Origin: Saprospiraceae bacterium
Lineage (GTDB): Bacteria; Bacteroidota; Bacteroidia; Chitinophagales; Saprospiraceae
Assembly (NCBI GenBank): GCA_016717265.1
Contig: JADKFX010000001.1
Location: 2,306,501-2,370,500, forward strand
Length of the DNA: 64,000 nt
Direction: 5' to 3'
The notes beneath the pieces were generated by a model. The model saw nothing but the letters and a program-made list of their open reading frames with translations, did no database searches and was not told the origin of the DNA. How positions within the stretch are numbered: position 1 is the first letter of the stretch; the number at the start of each line of letters is the position of its first letter. Made by a program: the position numbers and the translations under genes. Positions 1 through 9,448 of this stretch are shown here, piece after piece.

Positions 1-182
1 TTCAATTTTCTAACAAGATTTTTTGTTTTACACTAGAGTTAAACTCAGCTTCATTTAATAAAAGAATCTCCTTAAAAGTTAAAGTGAAAAACACTCACCA
101 TGCGTTGCATGTCGAAGGCATATTTTATTATTATAAGAAAAGATATTTCTTGCTCTCGGTTTTTTAAGTGAAACCATTTAAT

Positions 183-1508
183 TTAGGGTGTTATTTGTCT
201 GGATGGCTGCTGTTGCGTTGCACAATGAATGCCGCCACCGCGCCAATTTAAAGGCAATGCATTTATAAAAACAATTTTTCGATTTGGAAATGCTTTTACA
301 AAAATATTTTTTACTTGATTTTCTTTTTGAATTGAAGAACCTGATTTGATATAAGTTGGAAGCAAAATTATTTGATTGGATATAAAATAATTTAAATAGC
401 TAGCGGAAGCTACTCTGTTTGCCGTATCTCCGGCTTTCCAACCATCAGAAGCTTTAAACATAAGTTCTGGTACATTATAATATGCATCCCATTCATCCTC
501 CTTGTTTATTTGTACTTTTTGGATTATTGGATCTGGCAATGGAACTTTTATAATTTTAAATTTATGTCCTTCTACATCTCTTGAATTTTTTAGAATTTGA
601 TAATTAATATGCATTCTTTCATAATTCATTTGGTTGATTGGATTTGCATTTTTTTCTTCTTCTGAGACCCATGCTAATAAAATTGTTTTCGGATCAGAAA
701 ATCGGGCATATTCATCAATATGTCCACCGGTACCAAATGCTATATATCCTTTTGTAATGGTTTGACAGATTTGAGGATCTTCTACCAATCCATCCTGTAA
801 CCAGATAAACTGAGTCGTACCTAAAACACGCTCAAATTCTGCTTCCAGAGTTTGTTTTGTAGCCCCTTTATTTCTGTTTAAAGTGAGTGGTTCATTTAAA
901 AGTATGGTGCCCTTACCATTAACTTCGATCATGCCACCTTCAAGTTTTATCCACGATTTTTCAACCGTTAAATCCAATAAAATACCCATGAGGCTGTCTA
1001 TATGACTCTTTTGTGTCTCCGGATTTTTGTTGAGTACATTTTGAACCTGTATTTCATCCCCAGCATAGTAATTTTTCAACCAATCCTCATACCCATAATT
1101 TGCCCATTCAAAATCAATGACTTTTAATTTGCCAAGTTTATTTACAACGAACGTGGCACCATGATCCCGGATCCAAAATTCGTTATCTTTCATAATATCA
1201 AATTGAATCAAATTCGTGTTTATATGATCACTTTGTAAAAAATCTTTACATATTTTTAGCAGACTATCAGATTGAGAAATAATCCGAATTTGTACATAAG
1301 GTAAAAGTTCTTTAACGATATCATAGCGTACCTGTCGAAATTCATCGTTTCCGCCGCATCCCATCCAAACTGCATCCTGCTGCTCAAATTCTGCAGGCAT
1401 GTAAAACTGATCATTATTGACTTCTGGTCGGCAGTTTTGGAATAGAAGCAAGCATACGGCAAAAAGGAAGGTATAAATTCTTGTGAATTTATACTTAGTT
1501 TGGGACAT
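183..1508 (-). CDS. Exported agmatine deiminase / PAD_porph family lipoprotein
   Basis: This gene encodes a guanidine-modifying enzyme of the agmatine deiminase / Porphyromonas-type peptidylarginine deiminase family, which hydrolyses agmatine or peptidyl-arginine guanidino groups. Family motifs are visible, numbered on the 441-residue form: WIRDHG at about 112-117, EGG at about 190-192, GGHIDEYARF at about 261-270 with the catalytic His, and GGGIHCATQQ near the C-terminus with the catalytic Cys at about 429. The start at 1508 (MSQTKYKF) gives a hydrophobic leader ending in the lipobox LFQNC; an ATG 30 bases upstream is in frame but would place extra residues before the leader. The lipobox puts the protein in the cell envelope, whereas classical agmatine deiminases are cytoplasmic. 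A TATATTTG -7-like box lies at 1593-1586. Substrate is inferred only. Confidence 0.85.
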   Translation of the reverse strand: MSQTKYKFTRIYTFLFAVCLLLFQNCRPEVNNDQFYMPAEFEQQDAVWMGCGGNDEFRQVRYDIVKELLPYVQIRIISQSDSLLKICKDFLQSDHINTNLIQFDIMKDNEFWIRDHGATFVVNKLGKLKVIDFEWANYGYEDWLKNYYAGDEIQVQNVLNKNPETQKSHIDSLMGILLDLTVEKSWIKLEGGMIEVNGKGTILLNEPLTLNRNKGATKQTLEAEFERVLGTTQFIWLQDGLVEDPQICQTITKGYIAFGTGGHIDEYARFSDPKTILLAWVSEEEKNANPINQMNYERMHINYQILKNSRDVEGHKFKIIKVPLPDPIIQKVQINKEDEWDAYYNVPELMFKASDGWKAGDTANRVASASYLNYFISNQIILLPTYIKSGSSIQKENQVKNIFVKAFPNRKIVFINALPLNWRGGGIHCATQQQPSRQITP

Positions 1509-2019
1509 AGATATCCCTTTGTCATTATACACCAACATACTACTACTGAATTTATGATAAAATAGTTTAAAATATTCTATCGTGCCAAATATACAAAAAG
1601 TCTTAACAGTTTATTTAATTTTAACAGTTTTATATTTCGTTTGATTAATTGCTTGCGCAAAGGCATTTTTTGAATGCCGCCTCTAAAAATTCATTTAGAT
1701 TAACTATCCTTTTCATTTGCAGATAGTTATAATGGGCAACACATTTGTAATGCCTAATGAAAATTTAAAGTGCTTCGAATCGGTTTAATCCTGATGTAGC
1801 AATATGAATTCATGGTAGCTTGAAAAAAATAGTTGGTCGGATGTAGTTTAGATGAAAACTAAATCGGGATGACGACAACTAAAATTAAAACTAAGCTTGA
1901 AACCTAGGGAGTTTAAAGTTTGTAGTATTTGGTTTCTTTAGGGTAGTCAAATTTAGGCTAAAGCATTTCAAAGGCAACTATCAAATTTAAATCGATAACC
2001 AACTAAGTTCTTAAATTTT
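1509..2019. other. Intergenic region, no gene seen
   Basis: Between the deiminase gene and ndk I see no credible reading frame. It holds one promoter-like TATATTTG (minus strand, 1593-1586) with no good -33 TTTG at 18-21 bases, and a weak GGCATT...AATGCC hairpin near 1662-1678. Confidence 0.4.
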
Positions 2020-2439
2020 TTAGAAGATTTCTGTACCTGCAAAATGAAAATTGCCTTCAATTTGGGCATTTTCATCAGAATCTGAGCCATGTACTGCATT
2101 TTCTCCAACATTGCGCGCGTATAAAGCACGAATCGTTCCTGGTTCAGCTTTGGAAGGGTCGGTTGCTCCAATTAATTTTCTAAAATCTTCTACCGCATTG
2201 TCTTTTTCAAGAATTGCGGCTACTATCGGACCAGATGACATAAAATCGACTAATTCACCATAAAATGGACGGGCTGCATGAACTTCATAAAATTCACCCG
2301 CTTTTTCTTTAGATAATTTGGTGTATTTTAAAGCAACAATTTTGAAACCTGCATTGCAAATTTTATCAAGTATTGCGCCAATATATCCTGAATGCACTGC
2401 ATCCGGTTTAATCATAGTAAATGTTCTGTTTGTTGCCAT
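2020..2439 (-). CDS. ndk: Nucleoside diphosphate kinase
   Basis: The product transfers the gamma phosphate of ATP to nucleoside diphosphates through a phosphohistidine. On the 139-residue form starting at 2439 (MATNRTFTMIKPDA) the nucleotide-binding KPDA is at 11-14 and the active-site His is at 117 in NAVHGSDS, at the family position. Length matches the roughly 140 residues usual in this phylum. The longer in-frame start adds MPLKIIK, which is not expected in the family, so 2439 is preferred. It is monocistronic and divergent from the nrnA-like gene. Confidence 0.97.
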   Translation of the reverse strand: MATNRTFTMIKPDAVHSGYIGAILDKICNAGFKIVALKYTKLSKEKAGEFYEVHAARPFYGELVDFMSSGPIVAAILEKDNAVEDFRKLIGATDPSKAEPGTIRALYARNVGENAVHGSDSDENAQIEGNFHFAGTEIF

Positions 2440-2570
2440 TTTAATAATTTTGAGCGGCAAATCTATGGCGTTTATTGATTTTTAATGCTTCTAATCTGCA
2501 ATTTTGAGCACTTATTAACATATAAAAAGGAAAATGCCTGCAGTTTTTTATAGATTTTTGTATCCGTTTT

Positions 2571-3575
2571 ATGGAGCAACTTCCTCAACTTAAATCTCTC
2601 TTAGCAATTCCTAAGTCCTGCGTAATTCTTTCACATAGGAATCCTGATGGTGATGCCCTGGGTTCTAGTTTAGCTTTAAGTTTGTTTTTGCAATCCATGA
2701 ATCATCAGGTTCGTGTAATTTTTCCAAGTGATTTTCCAGTTAATTTTGAATGGATGCCTCAAACAGAGGAGATCCTTATTTTTGATATGAATCAAAAATT
2801 GGTGGAAGAAACCATTAAATCAGCAGATCTTATATTTTGTTTGGATTTTAATTCATTGGATCGAATAGATCGGATTGCCCCATTTATACTTGAACGCAAT
2901 GTGCCGAAAGTAATGATTGATCATCATATTGATCCAGAACCATTTGCAGATCTGGTTTTTAGTTATGATACCTTAAGTTCAACGTCTGAAATAATATATG
3001 ATTTGATCAGGGAAATAAATCCTGCAAAACTGAAGTCAAAGTTAATTTTGGAATGTTTGTATACGGGTTTAATGACGGATACAGGTTCTTTTCATCATGC
3101 TACGAGTCCGAAAGTATTTCAGATGATGGCAGAAATGAAATCCAATGGATTGGATGATACCAGGATTCAAGAACTTGTAAATAATAGTCAGCCTGATAAA
3201 TATTTAAGATTATTAGGACATTGTCTTCATAATAGAATGGAATTGATACCAGAACATCAATTTGGATTAATTTATTTAACAAAGGAAGATTACCGTAATT
3301 ATGATATTCGAAGAGGGGATACAGAAGGCATCATTAATTACCTGATGATGTTAAAATCTATAAGAATTGGAGCTTTGGTAATGAATCAACCTACGATTGT
3401 AAAATTATCCTTAAGATCAAAAGGTGATTACTCCGTTCAACAAGTTTGTCGCCAGCATTTTAATGGAGGAGGACATCGAAATGCTTCGGGAGGTTCCTCA
3501 AAATCGAGTTTGGAAGATACCTTACAAAAGTTAAAAGAAGTGATTGCTCAAACGCATATAAATGTTTATAATTAA
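2571..3575 (+). CDS. nrnA: DHH-family phosphoesterase, NrnA-type oligoribonuclease/pAp phosphatase
   Basis: The 334-residue protein has the DHH/DHHA1 architecture of NrnA, which degrades nanoRNAs and dephosphorylates 3'-phosphoadenosine 5'-phosphate. Visible motifs are SHRNPDGDALG at 21-31, DFNSLDRI at about 92-99, DHH at 117-119, TDTGSF at about 169-174 and the DHHA1 motif GGGHRNASGG at 299-308. These supply the metal and substrate ligands. No signal peptide is present, so it is cytoplasmic. It is followed after 18 bases by the FKBP lipoprotein gene on the same strand, so the two probably share a transcript. The gene symbol rests on domain architecture and could equally be a paralogue of NrnA with a different substrate. 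Confidence 0.85.
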   Translation: MEQLPQLKSLLAIPKSCVILSHRNPDGDALGSSLALSLFLQSMNHQVRVIFPSDFPVNFEWMPQTEEILIFDMNQKLVEETIKSADLIFCLDFNSLDRIDRIAPFILERNVPKVMIDHHIDPEPFADLVFSYDTLSSTSEIIYDLIREINPAKLKSKLILECLYTGLMTDTGSFHHATSPKVFQMMAEMKSNGLDDTRIQELVNNSQPDKYLRLLGHCLHNRMELIPEHQFGLIYLTKEDYRNYDIRRGDTEGIINYLMMLKSIRIGALVMNQPTIVKLSLRSKGDYSVQQVCRQHFNGGGHRNASGGSSKSSLEDTLQKLKEVIAQTHINVYN

Positions 3576-3593
3576 ATAATTAATAATTAATCA

Positions 3594-4490
3594 ATGAAAA
3601 AATTAACGGTATTATTCTTTTTAGGAATTTTAGTGATGACCACTATGAATTCTTGCAAAAGTGCAAAACAAAAAACGATGAATGGATTTGACATGATGTT
3701 CCTTAATGACCAGTCAGGTGACTTGGTAAAAGAAGGAGATTATGTTTATTTCAGATATCATGTAAGAAGTAAAGATTCATTAATCTTTTCTTCTACAATG
3801 CAAACACCTGTCATCAAATTCAAATTACCTAAACTTGAAAAAGTAGAACAAAAGAATGCGCAACCTATTACAGAGGCATTGCATCTTATGTCAAAAGGGG
3901 ATAGCATTGTGGTGTATCAAACATTGGATGACCAAATGAAAAAATCAATTGGCATTCCAAATGTTGAAATTCTTGAGTTTCATGTTTTTCTTGAAGATGT
4001 AAAAAATGAAGCAGATTATCAATCAGATATTGCGGAAGATCAAAAACAACAAGCAGAACAGGGTAAGATTTTAATGGAGCAAGCTTCTGGAATTGCAGAG
4101 AATGCAAAACAAATCTTAAGTGATTACAAAGCAAAAAAATTGGATGCAAATATTATTAAAACAGCTTCCGGATTAAAATATATCGTTCATGATGCAGGTA
4201 CAGGAGCAAAAGCAGAAGTTGGCAGTCCTGTATCGGTAAATTATTATGGTATGTTAATGGATGGCACCCGTTTTGATGATTCCTGGTCACGGGGTCAGGC
4301 ATTTACATTTCCACTTGGTAAAGGTCAGGTAATTAAAGGATGGGATGAAGGTGTGGCAAATTTGAATGAAGGTGCAAAAGCAACTTTGTTTATTCCTGCT
4401 GAGTTAGGATATGGAGCGGAAGGTTCACCTCCTGCAATTCCAGGTAATTCAGAATTGATGTTTTACATCGAGGTTAATAAAGTAAAGTAA
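3594..4490 (+). CDS. FKBP-type peptidyl-prolyl cis-trans isomerase lipoprotein
   Basis: This 298-residue protein has a leader ending in the lipobox MNSC (Cys21), so it should be a lipoprotein folding factor of the envelope. The C-terminal domain, from about 185 to the end, is a canonical FKBP: VSVNYYGMLMDGTRFDDSW, FPLGKGQVIKGWDEG, IPAELGYG and a final FYIEVNKVK are all seen. The N-terminal half (about 40-135) reads as a second, diverged FKBP-like domain (GDYVYFRYHVRS...) without the full active-site set, joined by an Ala/Lys/Gln-rich helical linker at about 140-180. It is the second gene of the nrnA-FKBP pair, and a strong terminator follows it. Confidence 0.92.
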   Translation: MKKLTVLFFLGILVMTTMNSCKSAKQKTMNGFDMMFLNDQSGDLVKEGDYVYFRYHVRSKDSLIFSSTMQTPVIKFKLPKLEKVEQKNAQPITEALHLMSKGDSIVVYQTLDDQMKKSIGIPNVEILEFHVFLEDVKNEADYQSDIAEDQKQQAEQGKILMEQASGIAENAKQILSDYKAKKLDANIIKTASGLKYIVHDAGTGAKAEVGSPVSVNYYGMLMDGTRFDDSWSRGQAFTFPLGKGQVIKGWDEGVANLNEGAKATLFIPAELGYGAEGSPPAIPGNSELMFYIEVNKVK

Positions 4491-4509
4491 TCAATCTATA
4501 AATTACAAA

Positions 4510-4547
4510 AGAGGAATCGGTGAATAAAAATTGGTTCCTCTTTTTTT
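4510..4547 (+). terminator. Rho-independent terminator after the FKBP gene
   Basis: A stem of AGAGGAATC (4510-4518) pairs with GGTTCCTCT (4533-4541), with one G-U pair, around an A-rich loop. A run of seven T follows. It lies 20 bases past the FKBP stop and before prfB. Confidence 0.8.
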
Positions 4548-4567
4548 ATTCATTTTAAATCAAATCT

Positions 4568-5669
4568 ATGACCGTAGATCAATTAAAAGATTTAAAGAAA
4601 AGACTCAGTGAGTTAAGGAGGTTTCTTTGACATCGATCAAAAGAAATTAGAAGTAGAAGATAAAGAACAGCAAACGCTGAATCCTGATTTTTGGACGCAA
4701 TCCAATAAGGCCGAACTTATTATGAAAGAGATAAAAATGGCTAAAAAATGGATGTCATCTTATCAACATGTTGAATCCAATGTAGAAGATTTGGTTGTCT
4801 TATTGGAATTTTTTGATGCTGGTGAAGCGACTGAGGAAGAATTAGAAAAAAAGTATCAGGAATGCATTCAATTAATAGACGATATTGAATTCCGTTCAAC
4901 CCTAAATAAACCAGAAGACGAGTTAAGTTGTGTGCTGGAGATTAATGCGGGTGCAGGAGGTACGGAGTCCTGTGATTGGTCAGCTATGTTATTAAGAATG
5001 TACCAGATGTGGGGCGAAAGAAATGGGTTTAAAGTGAGCCAAATTAATTACCAGGCTGGAGAAGCTGCAGGAATTAAAACGGCTGAAATCGAAATTAATG
5101 GAGATTATGCATATGGAATGTTGAAGGGCGAAAATGGCGTTCATCGACTTGTGCGTGTCAGTCCATTTAACTCACAAGGTAAACGAATGACCTCTTTTTC
5201 CTCTGTATTCGTCCATCCATTAATTGACAATCGGATTGAGGTAACTATAAACACGGATGATTTAGAATGGGACACTTTCCGATCGAGTGGTGCAGGTGGC
5301 CAGCATGTCAATAAAACAGAATCTGCTGTGCGGGTACGGCATTTGCCGAGCGGTCTCGTTGTTGAATGCCAGCAAGAACGCTCACAACATCAAAATCGGG
5401 AGAAAGCCTTACAGTTATTAAAATCCAAATTATACGAAAAGGAGCTGGAAAAGCTAGCTATGGAAAGAGATAAGGTAGAAGCTACTAAAATGAAAAACGA
5501 ATGGGGCTCTCAAATCCGATCTTATGTTCTGGATGACCGAAGGGTTAAAGATCATAGAACTGGCTATCAAACAAGTCAAACGGATCTCGTATTAGATGGA
5601 TATATTGACGATTTTTTAAAATCTTATATGATGAATAAAACAGAAGGTAGCCCTGCTGAAGAAGATTAA
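4568..5669 (+). CDS. prfB: Peptide chain release factor 2, with programmed +1 frameshift
   Basis: RF2 reads UGA and UAA stop codons and releases the finished peptide. The gene starts at ATG 4568, runs 20 codons to CTT (4625-4627), meets an in-frame TGA (4628-4630), and continues in the +1 frame from GAC at 4629. The joined protein is 366 residues, the normal RF2 length. The site carries the classical elements: AGGAGG at 4616-4621 three bases before CTT TGA C. Decoding motifs are SPF (about 198-200) and GGQ (about 243-245). A plain ORF call would start at 4722 and lose the first 51 residues. Low RF2 favours the shift, giving autoregulation. It converges with cutA across a gap of only 9 bases. 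Confidence 0.97.
4616..4631 (+). promoter_or_regulatory. prfB recoding site (SD-like AGGAGG, slippery CTT, TGA C)
   Basis: AGGAGG (4616-4621), TTT spacer, CTT slip codon (4625-4627) and TGA followed by C (4628-4631) reproduce the known RF2 frameshift signal. The 3-base spacing is the one known to drive slippage. Confidence 0.95.
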
Positions 5670-5678
5670 AATGTCTGC

Positions 5679-5987
5679 TTAAGCCAAGTTTGTTTTCATC
5701 CATTCAAAATAGGATTTATTAACCTGTACGTTCGTTTGTATGATACATGGAATTTCATATGGGTGATATTCTAGAATTAAATTCTTAGCCTTCTTTTTTT
5801 TAGAATCCAATGTTTTTACAAGAAGCGCAATTTCTTTAGAATTTACAATTTTCCCATTCCATTGGAATAAGGAATCTACAGGAATTAATTGTATACAGGC
5901 GGCAAATTTTTCCTTTAATAGTACTTTACTAATTTTTTTTGCTGAAAGTACATTTGGGAAAGGTATATATAAAAGGGTGATTTTCAT
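5679..5987 (-). CDS. cutA: CutA1-like divalent cation tolerance protein
   Basis: A 102-residue protein with the length and pattern of CutA1: an N-terminal beta strand and FPN, AKKISKVLLKEKFAACIQLI (the conserved A..L...LAAC region), W of the FQWNGKIV strand, and a C-terminal YF.W. CutA forms trimers resembling PII proteins. Its role in metal tolerance is debated. Its start overlaps the ppk1 stop by four bases (ATGA type), so it is translationally coupled as the second gene of ppk1-cutA. Confidence 0.85.
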   Translation of the reverse strand: MKITLLYIPFPNVLSAKKISKVLLKEKFAACIQLIPVDSLFQWNGKIVNSKEIALLVKTLDSKKKKAKNLILEYHPYEIPCIIQTNVQVNKSYFEWMKTNLA

Positions 5988-8059
5988 TTCTCATTTTGTT
6001 CTTTAAAGTATTTGTAAGTTTCAATTTGGGATTGAAATTTTTTCTTTGGATCTGTTTTTATATATTTATTTATAAAATCATGGTGAATAGAACGAGCTTT
6101 GATATTGTCTTTTAATTGAAAATTAATATTATCAAGGATTATTTTCTTAATTGCCGGGTTGTAAATTGGAAATGCTGTTTCTATTCTGAAATGTAAATTT
6201 CTAACCATCCAATCTGCAGATGATAAAAAGATTTTTTCTTCACCATTATGATAAAAGTAATAGACCCTGCTATGTTCTAAATAACGATCTACGATGCTGA
6301 TACCTTCAATATGTTCACTCAATTTATTTTTCCCAACTACCATACAACAAATGCCCCTTATAATCAATTGAACATGCACACCTGCCTGACTAGCATCGTA
6401 TAATAAATTGATCATTTCAGTATCCTGAAGGTTATTTAATTTTAAGAGAATTCTAGCTTTTTTCCCTTGTTCAGCTTGTTCTTTTTCATATGCAATGAGC
6501 TCATGAATTTCATCATTTAAATTAAATTGACCAATTAAAAGATGTTTAAATGGTAAAGAGGGTATTTTAATGTTTTCTAAAAAACTAAAAAAACGATTTA
6601 CCTCTGTTGTAATATTTTCATCCGTAGTAAAAAATCCATAATCCACATAAATTTTTGCTGTTTGTTCATGGAAATTTCCGGTTGATAAATAGGTATAATG
6701 TTTAATTTCGTCATTTTCCTTCCGGGATATTAGAGCTGTTTTGGCATGGACTTTTAAGCCTGGAAAACTATATCTGACTTTCACTCCTTGTTTTTCCATT
6801 TCTTCTCCCCAAGCAAGATTCGCCGCTTCATCAAATCGGGCTTTCACTTCAATAAATACAAAAACACTTTTACCTTCTGCGGCTGCATATTTTAGGGCAT
6901 CCATAATTCTTGATTTTTTTGCCACCCGGTACTGTGTTACTTTTATTTGAGTAACATCAGGATCTTTTGAAGCTTGTTCAAAAAATTGTATAACAGGTTC
7001 ATAATTATGAAATGGAAAGCATAATAAATGTTCCTGATTTCGGATTTGATCAAAAAAGTTTTCAGTATTTGCTAAGGCTTTATAATCAATTGGTTTTAGA
7101 TTTCGGTTTTTTAATTCTTTCTTTCCAAAATCCGGAAAATGTATAAAATCAAAATTATTATGATATCGACCTTCTGGAGTTAAGTCGCCTCGATTAATTT
7201 CAAGTAGATTCAGGAAATAATCAAGCATTTCTTTAGGCATGGCATCATCATAAACGAGTCTGGATGCGGGTCCGATATTTCTTTTAATTAAGCTATTCTT
7301 AATTTTTTCCATTAAGTCTCCACTAAATTCATCTTCAATATATAATTCTGCATCCCGGGTAATTTTTATGGAATACGAATTAATTACATCAAATCCTGGA
7401 AATAGCCATTTAATGGAATAACGTACGATTTCATCTAATAAAATAATATCATGCCTGCCTTTCTCACTCGGTAGCTCAATGAATCTTGGAAGATGATCTG
7501 AAGGAATTTTTACAATGCCAAATTGATGTGCATTAATTTCAGCATCTTTATCCTTTAATATAATTGTTAAATATAATTCAGAATTATTGAGAAAGGGCTT
7601 TACTTTATTTCCAATCAGCAAAACAGGCTGTACAAATGGCAATAAATTTTCTTTGAAATAGATATCCAGAAATTGTTCTTGCGCTTTTGATATTTCCAAT
7701 TGTGATAATAGAAATATATTATGAAGTCTTAATTCTGGTATTATTTGATTTTCAAAAATATCATTAAACTCAAGGAGATGTGTATTTGCTATTTTATATA
7801 ATTGTTTTAAAAGTATATTCGGGTTATAATCTAATTGGCTTTTGGTATTTTTGCCCAACTTTTTAAGATTGCGGTGATGCGCTACCCGAATCCTAAAGAA
7901 CTCACCAAGATTTGATGAATAGATAGCCAAAAATTTTAATCGTTCCAAAAGTGGTACTGATTTATCTTTAGCTTCTTGTAAAACTCTGTAATTAAAATTC
8001 AGCCAACTTATATCCCTGTCTATGTATTCGTAAGGAGAGGGGTTTTTATCCGGGGTCAT
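5984..8059 (-). CDS. ppk1: Polyphosphate kinase 1
   Basis: The 691-residue enzyme polymerises the gamma phosphate of ATP into polyphosphate. The PPK1 layout is complete: N-terminal helical domain (YIDRDISWLNFNYRVL at the start), middle domain, and two PLD-like C-terminal domains. The autophosphorylated His is H438 in KVHAKTAL, and the second active-site His is H596 in EHSRVYYF. Arg/Lys-rich motifs QYRVAKKSRI and KARFDEAANLAWGEE are present. It is transcribed away from tpiA and towards cutA, with which it overlaps by four bases. A CHAD protein, a polyphosphate-binding family, lies elsewhere at 40337. Confidence 0.97.
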   Translation of the reverse strand: MTPDKNPSPYEYIDRDISWLNFNYRVLQEAKDKSVPLLERLKFLAIYSSNLGEFFRIRVAHHRNLKKLGKNTKSQLDYNPNILLKQLYKIANTHLLEFNDIFENQIIPELRLHNIFLLSQLEISKAQEQFLDIYFKENLLPFVQPVLLIGNKVKPFLNNSELYLTIILKDKDAEINAHQFGIVKIPSDHLPRFIELPSEKGRHDIILLDEIVRYSIKWLFPGFDVINSYSIKITRDAELYIEDEFSGDLMEKIKNSLIKRNIGPASRLVYDDAMPKEMLDYFLNLLEINRGDLTPEGRYHNNFDFIHFPDFGKKELKNRNLKPIDYKALANTENFFDQIRNQEHLLCFPFHNYEPVIQFFEQASKDPDVTQIKVTQYRVAKKSRIMDALKYAAAEGKSVFVFIEVKARFDEAANLAWGEEMEKQGVKVRYSFPGLKVHAKTALISRKENDEIKHYTYLSTGNFHEQTAKIYVDYGFFTTDENITTEVNRFFSFLENIKIPSLPFKHLLIGQFNLNDEIHELIAYEKEQAEQGKKARILLKLNNLQDTEMINLLYDASQAGVHVQLIIRGICCMVVGKNKLSEHIEGISIVDRYLEHSRVYYFYHNGEEKIFLSSADWMVRNLHFRIETAFPIYNPAIKKIILDNINFQLKDNIKARSIHHDFINKYIKTDPKKKFQSQIETYKYFKEQNEK

Positions 8060-8154
8060 ATTGATGGTTTCGAAAAATTGAATCCCAAAATTAGGCCAAG
8101 TTAGATGGACCTGTGAATAATATTTACGTTAATAATTTAATAATTTTACGCATT

Positions 8155-8916
8155 ATGAACCATTTCCTTAGAAAATCTCTTGTTGCAGCAAATTGGAAAA
8201 TGAATATTCTTCCTACCGAAGCCAATGCTTTAGTCCGTCAATTAATAGATGTGGAATGGACTTCCAGATTGGATGTATTAATTTGTCCACCTTATACGCA
8301 CCTTCCATATCTTATAGATCTAACAAAGGAAGGAATACTCATAGGGGCCCAAAATTGTCATATAAATTCATTTGGGGCTTACACAGGGGAAGTTTCAGCA
8401 GAAATGTTGGTTGATATCGCATGTTCGCATGTAATACTAGGTCATAGTGAGCGGAGAGCAGCCGATTTTAATGAAAACATGGTAGTTTCCAGGAAAATAC
8501 AGCATGCTATAAATGCAGGTCTTGAAGTGGTCTATTGTTGTGGGGAAACCTTAGAAGTGCGAGAAAGTGGATCTGAAAATCAATTTGTTGCAAATCAATT
8601 ATTGCTTGATTTAAAAGGGTTAGAGGCAGAAATGTTGGCACAATTGATTATAGCTTATGAACCAATATGGGCTATTGGTACTGGTATCAATGCCACGGCT
8701 CAACAAGCTCAAGCTATGCATTTATGGATCCGGGAACAGATTAGACATCTTTTTAATGAGCAATGTGCCAATAACATACGTATTATTTATGGCGGAAGCG
8801 TAAAGGCTTCAAATTCTGAATCTTTATCATTAATGCCAGATATAGACGGTGTTTTAGTTGGTGGAGCCAGCTTAATACCAAAGGAATTTCAAGAAATTAT
8901 TAAGTACTTTTCCTAA
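8155..8916 (+). CDS. tpiA: Triose-phosphate isomerase
   Basis: The 253-residue glycolytic enzyme interconverts dihydroxyacetone phosphate and glyceraldehyde 3-phosphate. The substrate loop NWKMN with the catalytic Lys15, the electrophile His97 in GHSERR, the base Glu169 in AYEPIWAIGTG, and the phosphate-binding GGSVK near the C-terminus are all present. The start at 8155 (MNHFLRKSLVAANWKMN) gives the standard length. An upstream ATG at 8113 adds 14 residues not expected in the family. It is divergent from ppk1 and appears monocistronic. Confidence 0.97.
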   Translation: MNHFLRKSLVAANWKMNILPTEANALVRQLIDVEWTSRLDVLICPPYTHLPYLIDLTKEGILIGAQNCHINSFGAYTGEVSAEMLVDIACSHVILGHSERRAADFNENMVVSRKIQHAINAGLEVVYCCGETLEVRESGSENQFVANQLLLDLKGLEAEMLAQLIIAYEPIWAIGTGINATAQQAQAMHLWIREQIRHLFNEQCANNIRIIYGGSVKASNSESLSLMPDIDGVLVGGASLIPKEFQEIIKYFS

Positions 8917-8995
8917 AAATATATCAATCAGCTCTAATAAGATATACTTATCCGTTTCAAAGAAATAGAAAATTGTCAGTGCGATTCTGTTTAGA

Positions 8996-9328
8996 CTAAC
9001 ATTTAATTGCAGCAACGGAAGCTTTTGCTGCAGCTAATGAGGCTTCCCAATCAGTTCGTGCTTGACCTGTCAAAGTGGCGCAATTCCCATAAGGTTCCAA
9101 TGCATTCACATAAGCTTGTGCGGCATTTTTATAGGTATTGCAAGTGGTAGTTGATGGATTTGAAGCGTAGGCTTGAGCGGCTGCATTCAGGGTGTTAAGT
9201 TCATCCTGTAATTCATCAGCATAAGCAATAGAACATGGTTTCGTGCCACCATCATCATCTCCACCACAAGAACTGGAAAACAAGCATATACTTGCAACCA
9301 ATAATGTAAAAAGCATTTTAAATTTCAT
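8996..9328 (-). CDS. Small alanine-rich lipoprotein
   Basis: I do not recognise a characterised family. The 110-residue product has a lipoprotein leader with Cys21 after SSS, then an acidic Gly/Asp stretch. Two Ala-rich helical segments follow: AQAYASN...AAQAYVNALEPYG and SLAAAKASVAAI. Four further Cys are spaced so that two disulphides are possible, including a terminal KC. The shape suggests a small helical hairpin anchored in the envelope. A TATATTTG -7-like box lies at 9386-9379, about 50 bases upstream of the ATG. It converges with tpiA. Confidence 0.7.
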   Translation of the reverse strand: MKFKMLFTLLVASICLFSSSCGGDDDGGTKPCSIAYADELQDELNTLNAAAQAYASNPSTTTCNTYKNAAQAYVNALEPYGNCATLTGQARTDWEASLAAAKASVAAIKC

Positions 9329-9448
9329 AATAGAGTAATTTATTTTTTATTAAAAACTATAAATGCAGACAAGGATTACAAATATATTTAAAATTTTCTG
9401 TTTTAAGAATTTTTTATAAAAAAAAGAGATTTATTCTGTTTTAAACAT

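Noticed and set aside
1..182. Short plus-strand frame at about 100-170
   Set aside because: It is a 23-codon frame without any support, and nothing else is seen at the left edge.
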